Part shown: piece by piece, positions 1 to 8,524 of the stretch
Layout of the letters: each line of letters opens with the position of its first letter
How positions within the stretch are numbered: the first letter of the stretch is position 1
Assembly: GCA_021604805.1 (NCBI GenBank)
Contig: BQJR01000003.1
Coordinates: 372,001-436,000 of the forward strand
Length of the DNA: 64,000 nt
Origin: Planctomycetota bacterium
Lineage (GTDB): Bacteria; Planctomycetota; B15-G4
Direction: 5' to 3'
Program-made: the position numbers and the translations under genes
The notes under the pieces: model-generated
What the model was told of the DNA's origin: nothing
What the model saw: the letters and a program-made list of their open reading frames with translations, nothing else
The model's database searches: none

Positions 1-693
1 CTCGACGCCGCCTTGGGTTACCTCTTCCGTGCGCTGCACGAACGCGGCCTCGACGAGAACACCTACGTGCTCGTCGCCGCGGATCACGGCGAGACGCTCT
101 TCCGTCGTCGGCAACATCCCGATCGCCTGCAGGTGCTCGCCGAAGTGCGCGCCGACAGGGGCGAGAGTTTGCGTCTCTCCGACCGCCTCAAGATGGAACA
201 CGACGGTTGGCTCTACGACGAGCTCGTGCGCACGCCGCTGATCCTGCGCGGCCCCGACCTGCCCCGCGGCCGGCGCGTGGACAGCTTGGTCACGAACCTG
301 GACATCTTGCCCACGCTGCTCGGGCTCGCCGGTCTGCCGGTGCCGCGCACCCCCGGCCGCGATCTCGCTCCCGCCTTGCGCGGCGACACTCCGGTGCAGG
401 CCGCCGAGTTCGCCGTGAGCGCCTGCGGCGGCGCCATGGCCGCGCGCACGCCCGAGGGCCGCAAAGTGGTGCTCTATTCCGAGCGACTGAAACGGCGTCA
501 CCAGTTGGTCGACGAGCTCTTCGACCTGCGGAGCGACCCCCTCGAACTGCAACCACTCGCGCTCGACGAGGCAGCCAATCGGCTCGCAGAGCGTCTCAGG
601 GCCGCCGCCGAGGCCGATCCGTTTCAGAGCTTCTACAGCGCCCCCGACGACGACACCCTGCAAGCGCTGCGCGAGCTCGGCTACGTGCGCTGA
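1..693 (+). CDS. Sulfatase / alkaline-phosphatase-fold hydrolase, C-terminal part (5' truncated by window)
   Basis: The frame is open from base 1, so the gene begins outside the window. About 230 residues of the C-terminal half are visible. The motif VLVAADHGETL matches the metal-binding Asp-His-Gly segment of sulfatases and related phospho-/sulfo-hydrolases. It is followed by the usual 'YDELVRTPLILRGP' strand and 'TNLDILPTLLGLAGLPVP' helix that precede the family's C-terminal subdomain. The catalytic Cys/Ser that becomes formylglycine would lie in the missing N-terminal part, so sulfatase versus phosphodiesterase cannot be decided. The gene ends in TGA about 110 bases before a kinase-fold gene on the same strand. 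Confidence 0.85.
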   Translation, partial: LDAALGYLFRALHERGLDENTYVLVAADHGETLFRRRQHPDRLQVLAEVRADRGESLRLSDRLKMEHDGWLYDELVRTPLILRGPDLPRGRRVDSLVTNLDILPTLLGLAGLPVPRTPGRDLAPALRGDTPVQAAEFAVSACGGAMAARTPEGRKVVLYSERLKRRHQLVDELFDLRSDPLELQPLALDEAANRLAERLRAAAEADPFQSFYSAPDDDTLQALRELGYVR

Positions 694-801
694 GCAGCTG
701 ACGGTTTCGTCATTGGAGCGCACCCTGCGATCTTCATAATGGATCCCCGCGCGCGCGACGCTCCCCGTCCGCGCCCATAATCTCCCACGAGTTCAGCGTT
801 C

Positions 802-1788
802 ATGAGCACCACCGAGCTTCCCGAGCCCACGTCCGGCAAGCCCACCCAGGCGCCGACCTCCACGCCTTCCGACACGCCTACTGAGGCGGGCGAAGCGGCG
901 AACGCAACAGGCGCGGCGAAGGCGGCCACGAGCGGCCCCCTGCGCGTGCGCCTCGCCGACTTCGAGAAGCGTCACATGGCGGGTGCAGGCAACTGGCTGT
1001 ACGAGATCCCGTGGCAAGGCGGCAAGGCCGTGCTCAAGGTGTACTTCGGCAGCCGCAACCCGCTGCTCCACGTGCGCAAGACGATTAGCAACGCGATCTT
1101 CTCCGGCCGCAGCTCGCACATGCCGCGCGCGCGTTGCCAGATCGAGAAGGAGTGCCTGGAGACGTGGTCGAAGCACGGCTTCGAGATCTTCGGCTACCAC
1201 CCCGACGTCATCTTCGAAGACCTTCCCGAAGGCGGCTACCTGCTCTTCGACTTCACCACCGGCACGCACTTCCGCGAGTACTACAAAGACACGTCGATCC
1301 CGATCGACGAGCGCATGGCCACCTGGCGGCGCTTCCTCAAGATCTGGCATCGGCGTCACGCGCTCGCGGTGCAACACAACGAGCCGCGCCTGATCCACGA
1401 GAACGGCGACGTGAAGCACGTGCTCATCCAAGGCGAAGGCGAAGACCAACACTTCGTGTCCTTCGACTTCGAGATCATCTTCCGCTCGCGCGACCTGCGC
1501 GACCAGGTCGGGCGCGAGATCCTGGCCTACCTGCGCTCGTGCGGGAAGTTCTTCGGCGAAGAGATCTACCAGGTGATGCTCGCCGAAACCGTGAAGCACT
1601 ACCCCGACCCGTCGATGCTGGTGGCGGCTTGGGAACACGGCTGGCGCAACCGCAACCCGCTGATCCGTTTCGCGCGCGTGCTCGACCGCGCGCTGCGCCC
1701 CGGCAAGCGCAAGCGCTTCAGCAAGTACAGCGTGGCCGCGGAACTGAAGCAGAAGCTCGACGCGGCCTCGCTCACGAACCCGAGTTGA
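802..1788 (+). CDS. Kinase-fold protein of the lipopolysaccharide-kinase (InaA/Kdo kinase) type
   Basis: 328 residues from an ATG start. The first 45 residues are a Pro/Thr/Ala-rich linker. The rest reads as a small eukaryotic-like kinase fold: a glycine/lysine strand (GGKAVLKVYFGS), a hinge (GGYLLFDF), a catalytic-loop-like segment 'RLIHENGDVKHVLIQ' and the DFG equivalent 'SFDFEIIF'. This pattern fits kinases that phosphorylate lipopolysaccharide core sugars on the inner face of the cytoplasmic membrane, but the substrate is unknown here. The stop is 10 bases before a second, shorter kinase-fold gene, and the two are probably co-transcribed. A non-LPS small-molecule or antibiotic-type kinase is an alternative. 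Confidence 0.65.
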   Translation: MSTTELPEPTSGKPTQAPTSTPSDTPTEAGEAANATGAAKAATSGPLRVRLADFEKRHMAGAGNWLYEIPWQGGKAVLKVYFGSRNPLLHVRKTISNAIFSGRSSHMPRARCQIEKECLETWSKHGFEIFGYHPDVIFEDLPEGGYLLFDFTTGTHFREYYKDTSIPIDERMATWRRFLKIWHRRHALAVQHNEPRLIHENGDVKHVLIQGEGEDQHFVSFDFEIIFRSRDLRDQVGREILAYLRSCGKFFGEEIYQVMLAETVKHYPDPSMLVAAWEHGWRNRNPLIRFARVLDRALRPGKRKRFSKYSVAAELKQKLDAASLTNPS

Positions 1789-1798
1789 CCGCGCCTCC

Positions 1799-2617
1799 GT
1801 GAGCAGCAGCGAAGGCAATCGCGTCTGGCGCGTGGAGTCGGCCAAGGGTCCGCTGGCGCTCAAACGTTACGCCATGCGCAACTCCCCCGTCGCCGACGCC
1901 GTGCGCTCCACGCTCACTTGGTTGTGGCGTCGCAAGTCCTCGCCCACGGCACGCGGGCGTCGACACGCGGAGTTCACGCTGCTACGCCACTGGCGACAGC
2001 TCGGCTACGACGTGCCGCGGGTCTGGAAACCCGAAGAGCTCGGCCTGGGCGACGCGAACACGTTGCTCATCGAGTGGATCGACGGCCCCACGCTGCTCGA
2101 CCTCGTGCGCCGCAAGGCGAACACGCCGCCGGAGCAACGTCATGCCCTGCTGCGCAAACTCGGCGACGAGATGGGCCGTCGACACGAGCGCGCGCTGGCC
2201 GACAACGATCCCGCGTTGATCCAGGAACACGGCAGCGCGGCGCACGTGTTCGTGAGCGAGCAAGGCGGCTCGCAGCGCCTGGTGCGCTTCGATCACGAGC
2301 AGGCCTTCCTGCCCGGCCAAGACGTGCTGCCGCTGATCACCAAGGAAGTCGCCGCCACCCTGCGCAGTCTCGCCAAGAAAACCGACCCCAGCGGTTTCGA
2401 CGACGACCTGGCCGCCTGGGTCGCCGGCTACAACGCGCCCGACTTGCTGCGCGCCCTGGTCGACGAAGCCTTCCACTCGGACAGCCTCGCGCGACGTTGC
2501 CTGTGGTGGCTCGACCGCGCCTTCTCACGTCGGCAGAAGTCGCCGCACAAGTTCGACGTGCTCGACGCCTTGCGCGCCCTGAGCGTCAGCCCTCCGCAGC
2601 CGGCTCGGGCGGCCTAG
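1799..2617 (+). CDS. Second kinase-fold protein (lipopolysaccharide-kinase type), partner of the preceding gene
   Basis: 272 residues from a GTG start 10 bases after the preceding stop. The landmarks parallel the upstream gene: 'GPLALKRYAM' (putative ATP-binding lysine), a hinge 'TLLIEWIDGPTLLDL', a catalytic-loop-like 'PALIQEHGSAAHVFV' and 'LVRFDHEQAF' at the DFG position. The two share an arrangement rather than close identity, so they may act on successive sugars or one may regulate the other. This is inference. The 3' end overlaps the convergent histidine-kinase gene by 32 bases, which leaves no room for a terminator between them. Confidence 0.6.
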   Translation: MSSSEGNRVWRVESAKGPLALKRYAMRNSPVADAVRSTLTWLWRRKSSPTARGRRHAEFTLLRHWRQLGYDVPRVWKPEELGLGDANTLLIEWIDGPTLLDLVRRKANTPPEQRHALLRKLGDEMGRRHERALADNDPALIQEHGSAAHVFVSEQGGSQRLVRFDHEQAFLPGQDVLPLITKEVAATLRSLAKKTDPSGFDDDLAAWVAGYNAPDLLRALVDEAFHSDSLARRCLWWLDRAFSRRQKSPHKFDVLDALRALSVSPPQPARAA

Positions 2618-3995
2618 GCGCGCGCGGGAACACCGCGCGGAACACACTCCCGCCCTCGGGCGGAGAGGCGAAGTCGAGCGTGCCGCCGTGCGCCTCCACC
2701 GCCGAGCGACAGATCACGAGCCCCAGGCCGTAACCGGCGCGCCGCGTGGCGCGCGGCGGGCCGCTCACGAAGGGTTCGAAGATGCGCTCGCGCAACTCGG
2801 TGGGCACGCCGGGGCCCTCGTCGCGCACTTCGAGCAGCACGTGTTCAGGCTCACCGATCAGGCTCAGGACCACACGACCGCCGCGCGGGCTCCACTCCAC
2901 GGCATTGTCGACCAGGTTGCGCAACACACGCAGGCACGCCTCGCGATCGGCCATCAAGCGCGTGTCGCCCTCGCTGTGGATCTCGAGCTCCACACCCTGT
3001 CGCCGCGCGCGACGTTGCTCGCGCTCCAGGCGTAGCCGACCTTCTTCGGCGAAGTCGAAGGACTGCGGGCGCGCGTCGGGTTGCGTGGGTTCCGACTGGC
3101 GACAGTAGGCCACGATGTTGTCGATGGCGCTCGAGAGGTCGGAGAGGTCGTCGAGATTCGAGCGCAACAACTCTTGGTACTCGGCGGGTTCACGCGCGCG
3201 CAGCAAGGCGACTTCGGTCTCGCCCATGAGTGTCTGCACCGGCGAGCGCAACTCGTGCGCGAGGCTCGCCGTGAAGGTGCGCATCTCGAGCAGACTTTCA
3301 TCGAGGCGACGGATCAAGGCTTCGAGCGCCTCGCCCACGGCGCGGACTTCCTGTGGCGCGCCGTCGAGTTGCAGCGAGATGCCTGCGCCGGGGCCGCGCA
3401 CACTGGCTGCGCGCGTGACCACGCGGTTCAAGCCGGCCAAGCCCCGTCGCGCCGTCCACCAACCGGCCAAGCCCGCCAGGAACACGGACACGAGGAAGAC
3501 CACGAGCACCGACTCGAGGTATCCCGCCACGCGCCCCATGGCCGTGGTGGTGTCGACGAGCACCTCGGCGGTGAGCCAGTGCACGCGGTCCGTGTCGGCG
3601 GCTGACGCGATGCCGCCGTCGAGCAGGTAGTCGCGCCAACTGGCGTCGGGCAACACGGGCTCGCGCACTGCATCGAGCATGTGGGCTTGCCCCGCTTCCG
3701 CAACGACGAAGCCGTTGGCGTCACGCACACGGAAGGCGCTCAGCGGAGTGGACGTCACCGCGGCGATCGACTCGACCACGGCCGTCACGGCCTCCCGGCT
3801 GCCGTCACTCCGCGTGAGGTCGTGCGCGAGTTCCTGGGTCTCGTGCGCCAGGAAGCTGCGCAGCTCGTCGCGCACGGTGGAGAACAACGCGTAGGCCGCG
3901 AAGCCCGAGGTCAGCGCGAGCAAGCAGCTCGTGGTCAGCGCGAAGAGCAGCGCCATGCGTCGCGTGAGCGACCAGTGGCGGTCAGCGGTCGGCAT
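2586..3995 (-). CDS. Membrane sensor histidine kinase
   Basis: 469 residues from ATG. Membrane segments at about residues 13-35 and 160-182 enclose an extracytoplasmic sensor domain of about 125 residues. A HAMP-like linker follows, then the HisKA dimerisation helix with phospho-acceptor His247 in 'ASLAHELRSPVQTL'. The HATPase domain has an N box (NLVDNAVEW), G1 (DEGPGVP) and G2 (GYGLGLVICR). It autophosphorylates and passes the phosphate to its response regulator. The start overlaps the end of that regulator gene by 14 bases, so the pair is translationally coupled. The ligand cannot be read from the sequence; the small sensor domain has no recognisable PAS or Cache motif. Confidence 0.93.
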   Translation of the reverse strand: MPTADRHWSLTRRMALLFALTTSCLLALTSGFAAYALFSTVRDELRSFLAHETQELAHDLTRSDGSREAVTAVVESIAAVTSTPLSAFRVRDANGFVVAEAGQAHMLDAVREPVLPDASWRDYLLDGGIASAADTDRVHWLTAEVLVDTTTAMGRVAGYLESVLVVFLVSVFLAGLAGWWTARRGLAGLNRVVTRAASVRGPGAGISLQLDGAPQEVRAVGEALEALIRRLDESLLEMRTFTASLAHELRSPVQTLMGETEVALLRAREPAEYQELLRSNLDDLSDLSSAIDNIVAYCRQSEPTQPDARPQSFDFAEEGRLRLEREQRRARRQGVELEIHSEGDTRLMADREACLRVLRNLVDNAVEWSPRGGRVVLSLIGEPEHVLLEVRDEGPGVPTELRERIFEPFVSGPPRATRRAGYGLGLVICRSAVEAHGGTLDFASPPEGGSVFRAVFPRAPRPPEPAAEG

Positions 3996-4677
3996 GCAGG
4001 GCGTATCCGGAACCGCGCACGGTGTGGATCAGCGCGTGTTCGAAGGGATCATCGACCTTCTTGCGCAGGCGACGGATGTGCACCTCGACCACATTCGTGC
4101 CGGGGTCGAAGTCGATGCCCCACACGGCTTGCAGCAGGTCGATGCGCGAGACGGCCTCGCCGCTGCCGTCGACCAAGCGCTTGAGCAGCGAGAGTTCGGT
4201 GCGCGTGAGATCGAGGGTCTTGCCACCGCGCGTGACGACGCCGCGTAGGTGATCGATCTCCAGATCGCCGACCTGCGTGCGCAAGTTGTCGCGACGACGA
4301 CGCAAGACCGCGTGGATCCGCGCGAGCAACTCAGCGAAGGCGAAGGGTTTCACCACGTAGTCGTCGCCGCCCATCTGCAGGCCCTTGATGCGCTCGTCGA
4401 CGGCGTCGCGCGCGGTCACCCAGATCACCGGCAGCTCGCGTCCTTCGGCGCGCAAGGTCTCCATCACGTCCCAACCCTGGATGCCCGGCAACGTGACGTC
4501 GAGCAACACGAGGTCGAAGGATTGCGCACGCAACAAGGCCAGCGCGCGCTCACCGTTCTCCGCGGTCGTGCACAACATGCCCGACTCCTCGAGCCCGCGC
4601 TCGAGGAACACGCGCACCTTGGGGTCGTCGTCCACGACGAGGATCCGCGCCACCTTCGCACTCCAGTCCAGGGCCAT
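3982..4677 (-). CDS. OmpR/PhoB-family response regulator
   Basis: 231 residues. The N-terminal receiver domain has the acidic pocket 'VVDDDP', phospho-acceptor Asp60 in 'LVLLDVTLPG', the conserved Thr (WVTARD) and Lys (VVKPFAF). The C-terminal winged helix (about residues 130-228) shows 'LTRTELSLLKRLVDG' and the recognition region 'VEVHIRRLRKKVDDP'. It is the first gene of a two-gene unit with the sensor kinase. The ATG start gives a 10-residue leader before the usual first strand; an internal GTG at Val9 is an alternative. About 160 bases separate it from the divergent thermostable-hemolysin operon, so it may control that operon (inference). Confidence 0.94.
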   Translation of the reverse strand: MALDWSAKVARILVVDDDPKVRVFLERGLEESGMLCTTAENGERALALLRAQSFDLVLLDVTLPGIQGWDVMETLRAEGRELPVIWVTARDAVDERIKGLQMGGDDYVVKPFAFAELLARIHAVLRRRRDNLRTQVGDLEIDHLRGVVTRGGKTLDLTRTELSLLKRLVDGSGEAVSRIDLLQAVWGIDFDPGTNVVEVHIRRLRKKVDDPFEHALIHTVRGSGYALHADR

Positions 4678-4840
4678 CGCGACCGCCGCAGCCGCCGTGG
4701 GCCGCGCTCCCGATCACATGCGCCGATCTTCGCATCTGCAAGGCCGCGCGCACGCCTGGATGACAGGACCGTCACCCCGTTGTCAGTCAGTTGCCCAGCT
4801 CGTGTGCCGTATTCAGTGGGAACCGCAACGGAACCCACCC

Positions 4841-5503
4841 ATGACCCACTCCACACCGCACGCACTCAGCGCACAGCTCGAGATCCTCGACCCTGGTCAT
4901 CCACAGCGCGAGCCGCTGCGGCGTCATCTCGAGGAGGTGTTCGGAGCAGCCTTCGGCGCGCAACCCGGACACCTCCACGACCGTCTGCTCGCACTGCGTG
5001 ACGCCAGGGGCGGAGCGCTCGGGATGATCGGTGCGAGCCGCGCCTGTGATCACGCGCAGCTGTTCGTCGAACAGTATCTCGACGTCCCTGCCGAGGCGCT
5101 CTGGTCGAAACGCTTGGGGCGGCGTGTCGCGCGTGACGAGGTCGTGGAGGTCGGGAACCTTGCCGCACGACGCGCCGGCTTCGGCCCTTGGTTGGTCACG
5201 GCACTCGCTGAACACCTCGTGGCCAACGCCAGCCCGCTCACGATCTTCGCCGGCACGGCGGCGCTGCGCGACTTCTTCGAGCACATGGGGGTGACGGCGC
5301 ACGACCACGGGCGAGCCGATCCGCAACGCTTGGGCGACGAGGCGGCGCGCTGGGGCCGCTACTACGACGACGACCCCCACGTCTGCACGGTTCACGCCGC
5401 CGACTTGTTGCACGCCTCCGCTTCATTGAACCGGCGACGCCCACAGTTCACGCCTGTGTTGCACGCCGCGCGCGGTGCCCGCCCTTGGAGGCACTCGGCA
5501 TGA
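4841..5503 (+). CDS. Thermostable hemolysin family protein (acyltransferase-like fold)
   Basis: 220 residues from ATG at 4841. The sequence resembles the thermostable hemolysin family named after the Vibrio delta-VPH haemolysin: 'HLHDRLLALRDARGGALGMIGAS', 'LFVEQYLDVPAE', 'VVEVGNLAA' and 'FFEHMGVTAHD' are its typical blocks. The order of strands and helices is like a GNAT or homoserine-lactone-synthase acyltransferase, and the protein has no signal peptide or membrane segment. An acyl-transfer role therefore seems likelier than direct haemolysis (inference). It leads an operon with an AMP-forming ligase, a diiron oxygenase and a dehydrogenase, a combination that also accompanies this family in proteobacteria. 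Its stop overlaps the ligase start as ATGA. Confidence 0.82.
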   Translation: MTHSTPHALSAQLEILDPGHPQREPLRRHLEEVFGAAFGAQPGHLHDRLLALRDARGGALGMIGASRACDHAQLFVEQYLDVPAEALWSKRLGRRVARDEVVEVGNLAARRAGFGPWLVTALAEHLVANASPLTIFAGTAALRDFFEHMGVTAHDHGRADPQRLGDEAARWGRYYDDDPHVCTVHAADLLHASASLNRRRPQFTPVLHAARGARPWRHSA

Positions 5504-6999
5504 CGACCCGGCGTCATCAACTCCCCAGCCATCCGTGCAAGCTGCTGCCCAGTGGCGTCGGCCTGCAGCGCCGCGTGGACGTCCTCGCCGCGACCTTGCG
5601 CGCCGAGCGGTCCACGCCCGTGGCCGTGCTCGCAGACAACTGCCCGTCGCTCGCATTGCTGGAACTGGCGACGCAACGCGCGGGCCGGCCTTGGTTGCCG
5701 CTGCCGGGTTTCTTCCGCGACGCGCAGCTGCGACAACTCGTCGAGCGTTGCGCGCCTGGCACCTTGCTGTCCGACGACCCCGCGCGACTCGCCGCGCTGC
5801 TCCCCCACGACTCCCGACCCTCGCAAGCCCTGCTGGGCATGCAACGCTTCGAGTCGAGGCAGGCGCGGCAGCTTCCGGGCGTCAGCGTCCTGACCTGCAC
5901 CTCCGGGAGCACCGGTGAGCCCAGCGTGGTGCTGCACCGCGCAGCTCGGCTGCGTCGCGTGGCGCGTTCGCTCGCAACGGTCACGCACATGACCCCACGC
6001 GACCGCCACCTCGCCGTGCTGCCTCTCGCGGTGCTGCTCGAATCGGTCGGCGGACTGCAGCGTAGTCTGCTCGCTGGAGCGCGCTTGATCGTACCGCCGC
6101 TCATCGAAGTGGGCGTGCAGGGCAGTAGCGCCTTCGACCCTGCGGCACTCGACCGCGCCGTGCGCCGACACGCCGCGACGTCGGTCATCCTGATGCCCGC
6201 CCAACTCGCCGCGTGGACGGGTTGGCTCGCAGCGCGCAAGGTGCCCGGCCCGGCGACCCTGCGCTTCGTGGGAGTGGGCGGAGCGCCGGGCCCCGCCTCC
6301 ACTCTCGAACACGCGCGCGAACTGGGCTTGCCGGTGTCCGAGGGCTACGGCCTCAGTGAAGCCGGCTCTGTGCTGTGCCTCGACAGCGAGCGCGACGGAC
6401 CTGCTGGCAGCGTGGGACGCCCACTCCCGCACGTGCAGTTGCGCCTCGCCGCCGACGGCGAGCTGCACGCGCGCGGCGCCCTGTGCCTCGGCTACTTGGA
6501 TCGCTCGTCGCCACCACGACCCGACGGGTGGTGGCCCACGGGCGACCTCGCCGAGCGCGACGCAGCAGGCCGCTACTGGATTCGCGGGCGCAAAGACCTG
6601 CGCTTCGCCACAGCCTTCGGTCGCAACGTCTCACCCGAATGGCTCGAGCGTCGACTCTTGGAGCTCCCCGGTGTGCGCCAAGCTGTGGTCTTCGGCGACG
6701 GACTGCCCGGCCCCGTCGCCCTGCTCGGCCCCGGCGCGCGCGGTTGGAGCGACGCCGAACGCGATGCGTTACCGCGAGCACTCGCGCGCACGAATCGAAC
6801 GCTCCCCGACTACGCCCGCCTGCGTGCCGAGCTCTGCTTGCCCACAGCGCTCGACGCGACCAGCGGACTCTGGACTGCCACAGGTCGCCCACGACGGGCG
6901 GCGCTCTGGCAGCACTTCGGCGCGCAACTCAGCGCGCTCGCCGAGCACTCCGCCGGCGCTCTCTCTCCCACCGCCCACCTCGAGACCCCGTCCCCATGA
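5500..6999 (+). CDS. AMP-forming acyl/aryl-CoA ligase family enzyme
   Basis: 499 residues from the ATG that overlaps the preceding stop; a TTG 15 bases upstream is possible but less likely. The adenylate-forming signatures are present: P-loop-like 'TCTSGSTGEPSVV', 'SEGYGLSEAGSV', 'WWPTGDLAERD' and the hinge 'IRGRKDLRFATAFGRNVSP'. The enzyme should activate a carboxylic acid as acyl-AMP, probably for transfer to CoA or directly to a partner. The C-terminal subdomain is short after 'VAL' and the canonical catalytic Lys near the end is not obvious, so only adenylation is safely predicted. It lies between the hemolysin-family gene and the diiron enzyme, overlapping both by four bases. Confidence 0.88.
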   Translation: MTTRRHQLPSHPCKLLPSGVGLQRRVDVLAATLRAERSTPVAVLADNCPSLALLELATQRAGRPWLPLPGFFRDAQLRQLVERCAPGTLLSDDPARLAALLPHDSRPSQALLGMQRFESRQARQLPGVSVLTCTSGSTGEPSVVLHRAARLRRVARSLATVTHMTPRDRHLAVLPLAVLLESVGGLQRSLLAGARLIVPPLIEVGVQGSSAFDPAALDRAVRRHAATSVILMPAQLAAWTGWLAARKVPGPATLRFVGVGGAPGPASTLEHARELGLPVSEGYGLSEAGSVLCLDSERDGPAGSVGRPLPHVQLRLAADGELHARGALCLGYLDRSSPPRPDGWWPTGDLAERDAAGRYWIRGRKDLRFATAFGRNVSPEWLERRLLELPGVRQAVVFGDGLPGPVALLGPGARGWSDAERDALPRALARTNRTLPDYARLRAELCLPTALDATSGLWTATGRPRRAALWQHFGAQLSALAEHSAGALSPTAHLETPSP

Positions 7000-7712
7000 A
7001 CGCTTCCACCTCGACATGCACCGGTTTCTTCCGTCGACTCGAGCACGCCACTGCCGAGGCGCGCCTGGCTCTGATGGACGTGCCCTTCGTGCGTCACGCC
7101 CAAGCCGGCCAGCTCGACAGCGCGGAGTACCGCGCCTTCCTCGAACAGGCCTATCACCACGTGAAGCACACCGTGCCGCTGCTCATGGCCGCTGGCGCGC
7201 GCTTGCACACGTCGCAACGCTGGGCGCTCGACGCGCTCACCGAGTACGTCGCTGAAGAAGCGGGGCATGACCTCTGGGTGCTCGACGACCTCGCGGCCGC
7301 CGGCGGCGACGCCCGAGCCGCGCGCGAGGGCTCACCCGCCGCCGCCTGCGAGTTGATGGTCGCCTATGCCTACGACTGCGTGGAGCGCGTCAACCCCTTG
7401 GCGCTCTTCGGCATGGTGCACGTGCTCGAAGGCACGAGTGTGGTCGCAGCCACGCGCGCCGCCGACGCGATCCAGGCCCACACCGGGCTGCCCGACAGCG
7501 CCTTCCGCTACCTGCGCAGCCACGGCGCTCTCGATGTGGAGCACGTGGGCTTCTTCGAAGAACTCATGGACCGCGTGGCGGAGCCCGACGACCAGCGCGC
7601 CATCGTGCACGCCGCCCAACGCTTCTACGCGCTCTACGCCGACATCTTCCGCGCACTCCCGTCGCGCGGACCACAGTGCCGCTCCCAAGAGGACTTGCCC
7701 CATGTTGCTTGA
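6996..7712 (+). CDS. Heme-oxygenase-like diiron oxidase (iron-containing redox enzyme family)
   Basis: 238 residues; the ATG overlaps the ligase stop as ATGA. The all-helical TenA/heme-oxygenase-like fold carries the metal ligands expected of diiron members of this superfamily: Glu88-x-x-His91 in 'AEEAGHD', Glu145 in 'VLEGTSVV', and Asp180/His183 in 'ALDVEHVGFFEEL'. Known relatives oxidise or decarboxylate fatty acids (UndA) or oxidise amines and amino acids. Here the neighbouring adenylating enzyme suggests an activated acyl substrate, which is inference. The end overlaps the next gene by 11 bases. An ordinary thiaminase-type TenA is unlikely, because the metal ligands are present and there are no thiamine genes nearby. 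Confidence 0.8.
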   Translation: MNASTSTCTGFFRRLEHATAEARLALMDVPFVRHAQAGQLDSAEYRAFLEQAYHHVKHTVPLLMAAGARLHTSQRWALDALTEYVAEEAGHDLWVLDDLAAAGGDARAAREGSPAAACELMVAYAYDCVERVNPLALFGMVHVLEGTSVVAATRAADAIQAHTGLPDSAFRYLRSHGALDVEHVGFFEELMDRVAEPDDQRAIVHAAQRFYALYADIFRALPSRGPQCRSQEDLPHVA

Positions 7713-8517
7713 CAAGAAACGCGTGCTGCTCACCGGTGCGGCCGGTGGCATCGGTCGCGCCGTGGCGCACGAACTGGCTCGCCGAGGCGCACGCCTGGTC
7801 TTGCTCGATCGAGACGCCGACACACTCGGCGCAGTCTGCCGCGAGGTCGTGCAGCGGGGCGCCGAGGCCACGCCGCTCGTCGCGGACCTCTCCGATCTCG
7901 ACGCCTTGCCCGCCCTCGCCCGTCGCGCTCGCGAGCACTTCGACGGGCTCGACGTGGTCATCCACAACGCCGGCCTGATCAGCTTTCGCCCCTTCGAAGC
8001 CGAAAGCGCCGCCGGCCTGCAGAAGCTGCTGCAAGTGAACTTGACCGCGCCGATGCTGCTCACCCGCGAGCTGCTGCCCGAGCTACGCGCCACGCGCGGT
8101 CACGTGCTCAACGTGGGCTCGATCTTCGGTTCGATCGCCTTCGCCTACTTCGCGAGCTACAGCGCGAGCAAGTTCGCGATGCGCGGATGGTCCGAGGCCC
8201 TGCGACGCGAACTCGCGGGAAGCGGCGTGCACGTGCACTACGTGGCACCGCGCGCCACGCGCACCGCCTTGGCGAACAGCTTCGGTCGCATGGCCGAAGC
8301 TGTGGGCATGAAGCTCGACACGCCCGAATGGGTGGCCAGTCGCGTGGTCAAAGCTCTGAGCAAGGATCGCAAGGACACCTACCTCGGCTTCCCCGAGTGC
8401 TTCTTCGTGCGCCTCAATGCGCTCTTGCCGCGATTCGTGGACCGCGCGTTGCGCAAGCAAGACGCGGCCACGCGGCCCTTCGCCGAAGAAGCCGCCGCAC
8501 TCACTTCCCCACGCTGA
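7702..8517 (+). CDS. Short-chain dehydrogenase/reductase
   Basis: 271 residues from an ATG inside the end of the diiron-oxidase gene. It has the classical SDR nucleotide site 'TGAAGGIGRA' near the N-terminus, 'VIHNAGLI' (NAG motif), the Ser-containing strand 'LNVGSIFGSIAF' and the catalytic 'SYSASKFAMRG' (Tyr-x-x-x-Lys). Asp after the second strand ('LLDRDADT') suggests NAD(H) preference. The C-terminal residues are close to those of SDRs that reduce acyl- or keto-substrates in this hemolysin-type operon. The enzyme probably reduces the product of the upstream ligase/oxidase pair. It is followed by a small membrane gene after 7 bases. Confidence 0.9.
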   Translation: MLLDKKRVLLTGAAGGIGRAVAHELARRGARLVLLDRDADTLGAVCREVVQRGAEATPLVADLSDLDALPALARRAREHFDGLDVVIHNAGLISFRPFEAESAAGLQKLLQVNLTAPMLLTRELLPELRATRGHVLNVGSIFGSIAFAYFASYSASKFAMRGWSEALRRELAGSGVHVHYVAPRATRTALANSFGRMAEAVGMKLDTPEWVASRVVKALSKDRKDTYLGFPECFFVRLNALLPRFVDRALRKQDAATRPFAEEAAALTSPR

Positions 8518-8524
8518 GATCCCG

